NCBI GenBank assembly: GCA_964385045.1
Contig: CAYLNM010000020.1
Span: forward strand, 1-44,843
Length of the DNA: 44,843 nt
Source: CAYLNM01 sp964385045
Lineage (GTDB): Bacteria > Planctomycetota > Phycisphaerae > Phycisphaerales > SM1A02
Direction of reading: 5' to 3'
Part shown: piece by piece, positions 25,207 to 32,860 of the stretch
How the letters are laid out: each line of letters opens with the position of its first letter
Numbering within the stretch: position 1 is the stretch's first letter
Made by a program: the position numbers and the translations under genes
The notes under the pieces: model-generated
Databases searched by the model: none
What the model was told of the DNA's origin: nothing
Seen by the model: only the letters and a program-made list of their open reading frames with translations

Positions 25207-26204
25207 ACCCCTTCACGCTCGTCCGTCCCCGGTCGCACGAGGAGGCCGCCCGCGTGCTGGCCTCCGGCGACTACCGGCTGCCGGTCCTGAAGGCCGGAGG
25301 CATGGACGTGGTCGATCACCTCAAGGAAGGCCTGCTCGAGCCCGATGCCCTCGTCGACGTCAGGGGCGTGCGGCGTCGTCCCGGCGCCCCGGTCGCCGAG
25401 CGCGACGGCGACCGGATCGTGCTCGACGCGACGGCGACCCTCGCCGAGCTCGCCGGCGACCCGCTCGTGCGCGGATCCGCGCCCGGGGTGGCCGAGGCCT
25501 GCGGATCCGCCGCCACCCCGCAGGTGCGGGCCGTCGCGACCGCGGCGGGGAACCTCCTGCAGCGGCCCCGGTGCTGGTACTACCGCTACGACCAGTTCGA
25601 CTGCCTGAAGAAGGGCGGCGACCGCTGCTTCGCGATCGACGGCGAGAACGCCTACCACGCGATCTTCGGCGGGGCGGGCTGCCACATCGTGCACCCGAGC
25701 AACCTCGCGGTCGTGCTGTCGGTGCTGGACGGTCACGTCCATCTCGTCGGCGGGCAGCGCGATCGCCTGTCGATGGCCGAGCTCTTCGTGCCGCCCTCGC
25801 GGGGGGTGCGGCGGGAGCACGTGCTCGAGCCCGGTGAGGTGGTGACGCACCTGTCGCTCGCCCCCGCGCCGCGCAGCGCGTACCTCGCGATCAAGCACAA
25901 GCAGTCCTTCGACTGGCCGCTGGTGAGCGCGGCCGCGGCCCTCGAGCTCGACGGCGGGCGGATCCGCGCGGCCCGGATCTGCGCCGGGGCGGTGGCCCCG
26001 ATCCCGTGGCGGCTGCCCGCGATCGAACGCGCTCTCGCCGGCATCGACCCGCGCGACGACGACGAGCTGCGGGCCGCGTGCGCCGGGGCCGCGGACGGCG
26101 CCCGGCCGCTGCGCGACAACGGATACAAGGTCCGCCTGCTGCCGGTGGTCGTCCGCCGGGCGGTCCGGCTGGCCGCGGGCCTGCTCGCGGTGGAGGAGGA
26201 CTGA
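25203..26204 (+). CDS. FAD-binding subunit with a four-cysteine insert (PaoB-like)
   Basis: Passes electrons from the iron-sulfur clusters to FAD. The 333-residue protein begins with FTLVRPRSHEEAARVL, an FAD-binding_5 fold, and ends with a CO-dehydrogenase-flavoprotein C-terminal domain (IRAARICAGAVAPIPWR). Cysteines at 124, 134, 142 and 160 fall between RPRCWYYRYDQFDC and GCHIVHPSNLA. That matches the extra 4Fe-4S cluster insert of PaoB and of 4-hydroxybenzoyl-CoA reductase. The start overlaps the previous gene (ATGA) and the stop overlaps the following one (TGATG), so stoichiometric translation is likely. Confidence 0.92.
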   Translation: MNPFTLVRPRSHEEAARVLASGDYRLPVLKAGGMDVVDHLKEGLLEPDALVDVRGVRRRPGAPVAERDGDRIVLDATATLAELAGDPLVRGSAPGVAEACGSAATPQVRAVATAAGNLLQRPRCWYYRYDQFDCLKKGGDRCFAIDGENAYHAIFGGAGCHIVHPSNLAVVLSVLDGHVHLVGGQRDRLSMAELFVPPSRGVRREHVLEPGEVVTHLSLAPAPRSAYLAIKHKQSFDWPLVSAAAALELDGGRIRAARICAGAVAPIPWRLPAIERALAGIDPRDDDELRAACAGAADGARPLRDNGYKVRLLPVVVRRAVRLAAGLLAVEED

Positions 26205-26443
26205 TGGGCACCAACGAGACCGTTCGACTGCAGCCGGCCTGCCTCGACCTGCGGCACAAGCTCATGGAGTGCGACGTGCGGCACATGGTCCCGGGCATGG
26301 TCGACGACTCGAGCGACACCCGCGTCTTCTTCTGCGGGCGCACGCAGGATCAGTTCGGCCCCGACGGGGCCCCGGTCGACCCGGACTCCTGCCACACCGG
26401 CCGGGGGTGCTACTGCCACGCCCCGCGGCCGCGGACCGTCTGA
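26204..26443 (+). CDS. Small cysteine-rich protein of unknown function in the molybdenum operon
   Basis: A 79-residue protein I do not recognise. It has six cysteines (13, 23, 44, 63, 69, 71) and a C-terminal cluster SCHTGRGCYCHAP with two adjacent histidines, the layout of a zinc or iron-sulfur site. It has no signal peptide or membrane helix. The ATG overlaps the FAD-subunit stop as TGATG, and the next gene starts 15 bases after it, so it is translated as part of the operon. It could be an assembly factor, a small electron carrier or a metal chaperone for the hydroxylase; this is inferred only from position and cysteines. Confidence 0.75.
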   Translation: MGTNETVRLQPACLDLRHKLMECDVRHMVPGMVDDSSDTRVFFCGRTQDQFGPDGAPVDPDSCHTGRGCYCHAPRPRTV

Positions 26444-26458
26444 GGCGGCCCGCGGACG

Positions 26459-27301
26459 GTGCGCCCGATCGGGATCCTGCTCACGGCCGGCCGCGGCCGG
26501 CGGATGGGCGGCGGGAAGATGCTCCGCCGGCTGCCCGCCCCGGACGGACGGCCGCTGGTCGGCGCGTCCTTCGAGGTGCTGGCGCGGGCGTGCGACGACG
26601 TCGTCGTCGTGCTCGGCGGGGCGGACGCCGAGGGCGTGTGGGCGGTGCTGAGCCGAGCCGCGGCGGCCCTCGAGCCCGAGGTGCGACTGGAGCCGGTGAC
26701 CGGCCGGCCCGGCGCCCCGATGCTGGCCTCGATCCGCGCGGGACTCACGCGGGCCGCGGCCCTCGACGAACGCGCCCCGGCGCTGGTCCACCCCGGGGAC
26801 GTCCCGCACGCCGCCGCCGCCACGGTCGACGCCATCCTCGCGGCCGCGGCCGAGGACGCGGCGACGGGGGGCCGGGCACGGGCGTGCATGCCGACGACGG
26901 GCCCCGGCGGCCGGGGCGGGCATCCCGTGCTGCTGCCGCCCCCGGTCGCCCGCCGCGTGCGGGCGCTCGACGAGGACCATCCCGGCGGCCTTCGGGCCCT
27001 GTGGGAGGCGGAGCCGGCCCTCGCCCGCCGCGTGCCGGTGGACGACCCGGGATGCCGACGCGACGTGGACACGCCGGCCGACCTTGCCGCGGCCGCGGCT
27101 GCGGCCGGGGGCGGGGCCGGGCGTGCGGCCAGGGGCGGGGCCGGGGCTGCGGCCGAGGGTGCGGCCGACGACGCGCCCGGGGCGGGGGTGGTCGCCGAGG
27201 GCGGGCCGCGGGCCGGAGCCGGGACGGTGGAGCCCCATGCGGCTGGCGGGACCAGCGGCGCCGCGCCCGTGGGCCGAGGAGACGCTGCGTGCACCCGGTG
27301 A
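26459..27301 (+). CDS. MocA/MobA-like nucleotidyltransferase for molybdenum cofactor
   Basis: Predicted to attach CMP to molybdopterin to give the dinucleotide cofactor used by xanthine-dehydrogenase-family enzymes. The 280-residue product opens with the NTP-transferase loop ILLTAGRGRRMGGGKMLRRL (usual form LAAGxSxRMGxxK). It has the metal-binding region LVHPGDVPHA and ends its fold at DDPGCRRDVDTPADL. The last ~75 residues are Gly/Ala-rich low complexity (27090-27290), not part of the family. In the loop, Thr replaces the usual first Ala, a mild change. The start is a GTG 15 bases after the cysteine-rich gene. The stop overlaps xdhC as GTGA. Confidence 0.85.
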   Translation: MRPIGILLTAGRGRRMGGGKMLRRLPAPDGRPLVGASFEVLARACDDVVVVLGGADAEGVWAVLSRAAAALEPEVRLEPVTGRPGAPMLASIRAGLTRAAALDERAPALVHPGDVPHAAAATVDAILAAAAEDAATGGRARACMPTTGPGGRGGHPVLLPPPVARRVRALDEDHPGGLRALWEAEPALARRVPVDDPGCRRDVDTPADLAAAAAAAGGGAGRAARGGAGAAAEGAADDAPGAGVVAEGGPRAGAGTVEPHAAGGTSGAAPVGRGDAACTR

Positions 27302-28392
27302 CGATGCTCGAGCGGCTCGCGGCGATGCTGGATCGCGGGCCGGTCGCCCTGGCGACGGTCATCGAGGTGGACGGCAGCGTGCCGCGGCGACCGGGGGCGA
27401 TGATGGCGCTCGGAGCGGACGGCGCCGAAGCGGGCACGGTCGGCGGTGGGGCGATGGAGGCCCGGGTGCTCGCGGCGATGGCCGCGACGCTCGCGGCTGC
27501 CGGAGGTGGCGTCGGAGCGGGGGGCGAGACCGGGGCCGGAGGCGACGCCGACACCGGGCCGTCCGTCCGCCGGGAGTCGATCGATCTCGGCGGCGACCCG
27601 GGAGACGTCCGCGACGGCATCTGCGGGGGGCGAATGACGATCGAGGTGCGGCGGCCGGGGCCGGCGGATGCGGCGGCGATCCGGACGGCGGTCGAGCGGC
27701 TGTCGGCCGGCCGGGGCGTCGCGCTGGCAGCGACGAGCGGGGGCCGCGGCCTCGTGCTCGACGAGCCGCGCGACGAGGAGCCGGAGGGGTTCTCGGCGGA
27801 CCCGGGCGCCGGGGACGACGCCGGGGACGACGCCGCGGGCGACGCCTCCGTCCCCGCCTCCGCCGCCTGGCGGCTGGTCGTCCGGCCGCGTCCGCTGCTC
27901 CTCGTGGTCGGGGCCGGTCACTGCGGCGAGGCCCTCGCCCGGCAGGCGCGACTGCTCGACCTCGACGTCGTGCTCGAGGACGACCGTGCGACGGTGCGGG
28001 AGCGCCTCGACGTGCCGCCCGGCGTCCGCGTCGCGCCGGGGCCGACCCGCGACACCCTCGCGGCGATCCCGCCCGGACGCGAGCTGCTCGCGGCCCTCGT
28101 GACCCGCAGCTTCCGGCAGGATCTCGCGGCCCTCGAGGCGCTGCGGGAACGCCGTCCCGCCTACCTCGGCGTGATGGGCAGCGGGCGGCGGCTCGGCACC
28201 GTCTTCGCGCTGCTGCGGGAGCGAGGCTGGACCGCCGAGGAGCTGCGGATGCTCGACGCCCCGATCGGTCTCGACGTCGGCGCGGAGACGCCGGGCGAGA
28301 TCGCGGTCTCGATCGCGGCGGGCCTGATCGCCCACCGCGCGGGCGCCGCGGATCGGCCCGCGCGCGGTGCCGTCGCCGCCGAGGCGTCCTGA
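27298..28392 (+). CDS. xdhC: XdhC-family molybdenum cofactor insertion chaperone
   Basis: XdhC/PaoD-type proteins bind the molybdenum cofactor, help sulfurate it and insert it into the hydroxylase. The 364-residue protein has the N-terminal motif GPVALATVIEVDGSVPRRPG and GTVGGGAMEARVL. The C-terminal Rossmann domain runs LLLVVGAGHCGEALARQARL to YLGVMGSGRRLG and DAPIGLDVGAETPGEIAVSI. Two Gly/Asp/Ala inserts (about residues 65-85 and 165-185) interrupt the fold. GTG 27298 overlaps the mocA stop (GTGA); GTG 27289 and ATG 27304 are alternatives. It closes the operon. Confidence 0.9.
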   Translation: MTMLERLAAMLDRGPVALATVIEVDGSVPRRPGAMMALGADGAEAGTVGGGAMEARVLAAMAATLAAAGGGVGAGGETGAGGDADTGPSVRRESIDLGGDPGDVRDGICGGRMTIEVRRPGPADAAAIRTAVERLSAGRGVALAATSGGRGLVLDEPRDEEPEGFSADPGAGDDAGDDAAGDASVPASAAWRLVVRPRPLLLVVGAGHCGEALARQARLLDLDVVLEDDRATVRERLDVPPGVRVAPGPTRDTLAAIPPGRELLAALVTRSFRQDLAALEALRERRPAYLGVMGSGRRLGTVFALLRERGWTAEELRMLDAPIGLDVGAETPGEIAVSIAAGLIAHRAGAADRPARGAVAAEAS

Positions 28393-28673
28393 GCACGCCC
28401 CCCCGGGGCCGCATCGCCGCGCCGTCGCCTCGTCGGGCGGCACCCGGCTCGGCGGGGGACGTCCCCGCCTGCCCCCCGTTTCCGCCGGCTCGTCGTCCCC
28501 GCCGGCCCCTCGTCCCCGGGCGGGCCGTTGCCCCATCCGCAGGACCCGCATGCCTTCACGGCCGCTGGCCGATCCGCGCGACTCCCGCATGGATCGCGGG
28601 TCGGGTCCGGTCAGGCTTGCCGTGTCGTCCCGGCGCCGTCGTCCGGCGGGCGGGCGACGCCCGGAGGGGCCGC

Positions 28674-29054
28674 GTGACCGATCGCCTCGACCATCTCGCC
28701 CCCGGCATCGACGACGTCCACCGATGGGCCGCGGCCTGCCTCGCGCCCACGCGGCTCGAGATCCTCGTCGCGCTCGGCGTCGAGGGCGAGTGCTCGGTGG
28801 GACGACTGGCCGCCCACCTCGAGCTCGACCGCTCGGCGGTCAGCCACGCCCTCGCCGCCCTCCGCGAGGCCGATCTCGTGCGGGTACGCACCGACGGCCG
28901 TCGCCGCCTGTACCACGTCGGTCCCGCGTTCCGGCTCGAGCGCCGCGACGGCGGCTTCGTGATCGAGCTGCGGCGCGAGGACGGGTACGCCCTCACGCTC
29001 AGCCGCAGCGCCGCCCCGCTCGCCCCCGGCGCGGCCCGCACGCGGGACCCGTGA
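28674..29054 (+). CDS. ArsR-family transcription regulator
   Basis: A 126-residue winged-helix protein with the ArsR core CLAPTRLEILVALGVEGECS, VGRLAAHLELDRSAVSHALA and the wing VRVRTDGRRRLYHVG. The classical metal-binding ELCVCDL box is absent, so it is probably not an arsenic sensor; only two cysteines remain. GTG 28674 is preceded by CGGAGGGG. It lies 281 bases after xdhC with CCCGC/GCGGG (28584-28600) in between, so it has its own transcript and may or may not control the molybdenum operon. It is convergent with the oxidoreductase gene on the minus strand. Confidence 0.88.
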   Translation: MTDRLDHLAPGIDDVHRWAAACLAPTRLEILVALGVEGECSVGRLAAHLELDRSAVSHALAALREADLVRVRTDGRRRLYHVGPAFRLERRDGGFVIELRREDGYALTLSRSAAPLAPGAARTRDP

Positions 29055-29065
29055 AGCACGCTTCA
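29052..29065. promoter_or_regulatory. Palindrome over the arsR-type gene's stop codon
   Basis: TGAAGC-AC-GCTTCA is a perfect dyad that includes the TGA stop (29052-29054). It could be a small 3' hairpin for the transcript or a protein-binding site. The remaining gap to the convergent gene (29066-29342) is GC-rich and I see no gene in it. Confidence 0.35.
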
Positions 29066-29342
29066 TCCGCGCGGCGCGGGGGCGGGCGGGACGTACGGTG
29101 CAGGCGTCCCGCCGGCCCGGGATCGCGTGGATCAGCGCGAGGCACGCGGCCGGGCCGGCGGCGTCCTTCCCTGCTCGCGGTGCCGACCTCCCGGCCCCGC
29201 GCTCCCGAGGCCGGGGGGGGCCGGGTCCGAGGAGAGCCCGCCCCTCCCGGTCGGGGGACGCCGTCGATCCGGCGACCACGCGCCCGCCCGTGACGAGTCC
29301 CGATCCGGGCGAGGATGCCCCGCGAGCCGCGGCGGCCCGCCC

Positions 29343-30749
29343 TCAGCTCGCGATCATCCGCTCCCCTTCGGCGTCCCAGCGCATCACTCGATCCTGCCGG
29401 TACGCCTCGACGCCCATCTTGATCGCGACCATCGTCGAGCAGCCGAGGTCCACGTCGCAGGCGAGGCGGGCGCCGTCGCGAATCGCGTCGAACCAGTTGC
29501 CCTTCTGGTCACGGCGCCGGTGCGGCTCGAGGTCGAAGGCGAGGTCGCCCGGCTCGGGCAGGACGTCGCCCGCCTCGCCCTCGCCGCCCGCGTCCGCGGC
29601 CGTCGCCGCGTCGCGGGCCGCCGCCGAGAGCCGCTCGACCACGTCGACGTTGGCGGTTCGGAACTCCGGGCTCCACACCCGCTGCTCGTGAATCCGCAGC
29701 CGCGGATCGACGTCGAGGGTGCCGAACTGCCCGCGGATGACCATCGGGAGGTCGCCGTCGTTCGTCATCACGCTGATGAGCACGACGGTGTGCTCGCTCG
29801 GGTAGTCGACCATCATCATGAAGGTGTCGGGGATGTCCCGCTCGTCCTTCTCGAGGTAGCGGCCGCCGCTCGCGACCACGCGCTTCGGGTACTCGCCGGC
29901 GTGACCGCTGATCGCGAGCAGGATCGGGGCGAGGCGGTGGTAGAGCAGGTCGGTGGCGAGCCCGCCGTTGTAGGCGAAGTACTTGCGGAAGCGGAAGAAG
30001 TGGTCCGCGTTCCACGGGATCCGCTCGGCGAGCCCGTGCTCCCAGCCGAGCCAGCGGTCCCACCACACGTAGCCGGACCGGCTCCGCGGCGGCTCGGGCG
30101 AGGCGTCGGGCTCGATCGGCCAGTTGAACTGCCCGCCGCGGCTGTTGCGGTTGTAGGTGCCCTGGCTCCACACCGGCTTGCCGATGCGGCCGCGGGCGAT
30201 CGCGTCGCGGGCGGCCCAGATCCGGCCGTCGCTGGTCATCTGCGGCCCGACCTGCAGCACGCGGCCGGTGCGGCGGACGGCGTCGCGGCAGGCGAGGGCC
30301 TGCTCGATCGTGTGCGACAGCGGCTTCTCGACGAAGACGTCCTTGCCCGCCTCCATCGCCTCGATCGCGATCTTGACGTGCCAGTGGTCGGGGGTCGCGA
30401 TCAGCACCGCGTCCACGTCGGGATCGTCGAGGACGGCCCGGTACTCCATCGTGCCCGCGTCGGGGCGCCCGATCAGGCCCGCCGCGTCGTCCACGCGGCG
30501 GCGGTACACGTCGCACACGCGGCTGACGACGACGTTGTCGGCCTCGGCCCGGTCGACGAGATCGCGCACGTGCCACTGCCCCATGCCGCCGGTGCCGATC
30601 ACGCCGAGCGACAGCCGCTCGTTGGCGCCGGCGACGCGGGCGTGGCTGGCGGCCGAGGTCAGGGACGAGGCGAGCGGCAGCGACGCGCCGGCCGCGAGCG
30701 AGGCCTGGACGAAGCGGCGGCGGGACAGGCGGGACTCGGACTGGGCCAC
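29343..30749 (-). CDS. Tat-exported Gfo/Idh/MocA-family oxidoreductase
   Basis: Predicted NAD(P)-dependent dehydrogenase acting on sugars or cyclitols, in the exported planctomycete subgroup. The 468-residue protein has a twin-arginine leader (SRLSRRRFVQASLAAGASL). The Rossmann motif is LGVIGTGGMGQWHVRDLV, and the family signature is ATPDHWHVKIAIEAMEAGKD followed by VFVEKPLSHT, where the EKP lysine is catalytic. The C-terminal beta-sheet domain includes YVWWDRWLGWEH and HFFRFRKYFAYNGGLATDLL. GTG 30749 is preceded by GGAGGAG and gives the complete Tat leader. It is a single gene; its substrate is unknown. Confidence 0.92.
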   Translation of the reverse strand: MAQSESRLSRRRFVQASLAAGASLPLASSLTSAASHARVAGANERLSLGVIGTGGMGQWHVRDLVDRAEADNVVVSRVCDVYRRRVDDAAGLIGRPDAGTMEYRAVLDDPDVDAVLIATPDHWHVKIAIEAMEAGKDVFVEKPLSHTIEQALACRDAVRRTGRVLQVGPQMTSDGRIWAARDAIARGRIGKPVWSQGTYNRNSRGGQFNWPIEPDASPEPPRSRSGYVWWDRWLGWEHGLAERIPWNADHFFRFRKYFAYNGGLATDLLYHRLAPILLAISGHAGEYPKRVVASGGRYLEKDERDIPDTFMMMVDYPSEHTVVLISVMTNDGDLPMVIRGQFGTLDVDPRLRIHEQRVWSPEFRTANVDVVERLSAAARDAATAADAGGEGEAGDVLPEPGDLAFDLEPHRRRDQKGNWFDAIRDGARLACDVDLGCSTMVAIKMGVEAYRQDRVMRWDAEGERMIAS

Positions 30750-30967
30750 GACGGCTCCTCCACGATCGGATCGGCACGGGGCGGCGTGCGACGGCGTGGA
30801 GCGCCCGGCGGTCGACGTCGACCACGGGCGGTCGCGGCCCGATCCCCGCGGCGACCACGGTATCGGAGGCGGGGGACGGGGGGAACCGTGCGGTCGCCGC
30901 GCCGGTGACCGCGCCCCGGCGGCCACGACGCGGCCGGTCGCGGTGGGGCGGGCGTCGCGCGGCACGG

Positions 30968-31057
30968 GTCGTCTCGTGCGGCGCAGGCGACGACGCGTTC
31001 AGCGGTGCGCGAGACGACGTCGCCCACGGACGTGGGGTCCACGCCGCGAACGCGTGG
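30968..31057 (-). terminator. Hairpin cluster downstream of the anti-sigma gene
   Basis: Three inverted repeats fall in the 366-base gap 30750-31115. GTCGTCTCG/CGAGACGAC (30968-31018) has perfect nine-base arms with a 33-base spacer. CCCACG/CGTGGG is at 31023-31036, and CCACGC/GCGTGG at 31039-31057 has a seven-base loop. They lie 60-150 bases after the anti-sigma stop, so termination of the sigma operon is the simplest reading. The part next to 30750 should hold the promoter of the oxidoreductase gene, but I see no convincing boxes. Confidence 0.45.
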
Positions 31058-31115
31058 TCCGGGTGATCGTGATCGTGACCGGGCGGGGCCGCGTCGCCGC
31101 CGCGTGACGCGGGCC

Positions 31116-32240
31116 TCAGCCCTCGGGGGCGGCGGGGTCGGCGGGGTCGGCGGGGGCGGCGGTGGCGGCGGGGGCGGCGGTGGCGGCGGTGGCGACGATG
31201 CGGAAGCGGTCGGGGTCGAGCTCCGGATCGTGCTTCACCACGCCGCCCGGGGGCTCGGTCGTGATCGCGAAGAGATACGGATCGAATACCTCGAGCTTCG
31301 CGTCGATCGGGATCTCGATCGTGTCGGTGCCCGGGGGCACGTCGAACACGCCGCCGTCGACGGCCGGGAACTGCTCCGCCCGGTCCTCGCGGCCGCGGTC
31401 GAACAGCCAGAGCTGGTACTGCAGCTCGCCGGGATCGTTGACGGGAAGGCCGCGGACCTGCAGGACGCCCTGCTGCCGCGTCTCGCTCCAGACGACCTCG
31501 CCGGTGACGCCCTCGGCGACGCCGGGCACGCCCGCGAGCTGCACCGTCATCGTGTCGGGGGCGACCGTCTGCAGCCGCTCGGCGGTGAGCGGAGGCTCGC
31601 TGGGAGCCTGGGGCAGGACGACCAAGGCCAGCACGGCGGCCGCGGTGGCCCAGCCGAGCCACGGCAGGAGCGTGCCGACGACGCCCGGGCGATCGTCGCG
31701 GGGCTCCGCGGCGACCGGCCTCGCCGCGGGCGCGGGGGCAGGGGCGGAGACGGAAGCCGCGGCGTCGACGCGAGGCTTCGTGCTCCGCGTGGCCGTGGGC
31801 TCGGCCGCGGGGATCGCGGCGGGGTCCGACGGGGCGGAGGCCTCGGCCTCGGCCTCGACCTCGGCCATGAAGGCCTCGGCCCGGGCGGGATCGCGCCGGA
31901 CGGGACCGGCGGCCGCCGACGATCGGGTGGGCCGGCCGTGGGCGACGCGCACCGCGTCGGCCATCAGTCGCTCCCGGAGGGCCACCGGCAGTCCGGGAAC
32001 CTCGACGGGATCGTCGATCATCACCGCGAGGGCGGCGGCGGCGGCGAGCCGCTCGAAGTCCTCGAGCTCGTCGGGCGTCTCGCCGCCGGCGATGCGGTCG
32101 GCGAGGGCCGACTGCAGCTCGCCGACCTCGTCCTCGTCGAGGCCGGTCACGGCCCGCTGCGCGAGCAGGGCGGTGACGGGGTCGAGCGCCGGCTCGTTCG
32201 CGTCGTCGGGGGTCGGGATGGGATCGTTCGAGGGGCTCAC
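31116..32240 (-). CDS. Anti-sigma factor, RskA-like C-terminal domain
   Basis: Expected to hold the ECF sigma factor encoded just upstream at the inner membrane until a signal arrives. The 374-residue protein has a cytoplasmic helical region (residues 20-90, LDEDEVGELQSALADRIAGG) and a long Ala/Pro linker. One membrane helix follows (LLPWLGWATAAAVLALVVLP, about residues 190-210). The periplasmic domain resembles anti-sigma-K factor RskA (GLPVNDPGELQYQLWLFDRG, TDTIEIPIDAKLEVFDPYLF). The Ala/Pro tail is encoded by a GGCGGT-type microsatellite (31131-31195). GTG 32240 overlaps the sigma stop as GTGA. No zinc-binding HxxxCxxC motif is visible. Confidence 0.87.
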   Translation of the reverse strand: MSPSNDPIPTPDDANEPALDPVTALLAQRAVTGLDEDEVGELQSALADRIAGGETPDELEDFERLAAAAALAVMIDDPVEVPGLPVALRERLMADAVRVAHGRPTRSSAAAGPVRRDPARAEAFMAEVEAEAEASAPSDPAAIPAAEPTATRSTKPRVDAAASVSAPAPAPAARPVAAEPRDDRPGVVGTLLPWLGWATAAAVLALVVLPQAPSEPPLTAERLQTVAPDTMTVQLAGVPGVAEGVTGEVVWSETRQQGVLQVRGLPVNDPGELQYQLWLFDRGREDRAEQFPAVDGGVFDVPPGTDTIEIPIDAKLEVFDPYLFAITTEPPGGVVKHDPELDPDRFRIVATAATAAPAATAAPADPADPAAPEG

Positions 32241-32860
32241 GCCGAACGCTCCACGGGGCTCGCCGCGGACTCCTCGGCGGCTCGCTCGACGAGCTCGCGG
32301 AGGCGGATCATGCCACGGCGGATCAGGGTCTTGACGGTGCCGAGCGGCAGGTCGAGCCGACCGGCGATCTCGGAGTGACTCGCTCCGGTCGCGAGGGCGA
32401 GCTCGAGCAGCTCCCGCTGTCTCGGGGGCAGCTCCATCATGGCGGCCCGCACCCGGCCGACCTCCTCGGCCTCGGCCACGGGCACGGACGGGTCGGCGGG
32501 GGCGTCACCGGTCACGGCCCGGACCCCGGGCAGCTCGGGCGACGCACCCGCCCGCTCGGTGGCCCGCTCGCGGAGCTGGCGCTGGTGCCGCATCCGCCGG
32601 CCGCGATCGATGAGCCGGCGGCGGGCGATCATGGCGACGAAGGTCGTCTCCTCGCCGAAGTCGTCCGTGTACCGCTCGGCGTTCTCCCAGAGGGAGATGA
32701 ACACCTCCTGGACCGCGTCCTCGACCTCCGTCCGGGCGGGCAGCATCCGCCAGGCCAGCTTCCAGACCAGGGGCCCGTAGCGGTCGACGCACGCCCGCAT
32801 CGCCGCGGCGTCGCCGGCGGCCACTCGGGTCAGGATCGATGCGTCGGTCCCGTCGCTCAC
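32237..32860 (-). CDS. ECF sigma factor
   Basis: An extracytoplasmic-function sigma-70 family member that redirects RNA polymerase to a stress or envelope regulon. The 207-residue protein has region 2 (DRYGPLVWKLAWRMLPARTE, then VEDAVQEVFISLWENAERY) and region 4 (LPPRQRELLELALATGASHS, then EIAGRLDLPLGTVKTLIRRG). Between them is a longer linker than usual (about residues 90-135). GTG 32860 fits the family start (SDGTDASILTRVAAGDAAA) and is preceded by AGAGGGA; the frame is open further upstream but that part is not sigma-like. It is coupled to its anti-sigma gene by a GTGA overlap. The apparent 3' end of the glycosylase gene overlaps this gene in another frame. Confidence 0.93.
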   Translation of the reverse strand: MSDGTDASILTRVAAGDAAAMRACVDRYGPLVWKLAWRMLPARTEVEDAVQEVFISLWENAERYTDDFGEETTFVAMIARRRLIDRGRRMRHQRQLRERATERAGASPELPGVRAVTGDAPADPSVPVAEAEEVGRVRAAMMELPPRQRELLELALATGASHSEIAGRLDLPLGTVKTLIRRGMIRLRELVERAAEESAASPVERSA

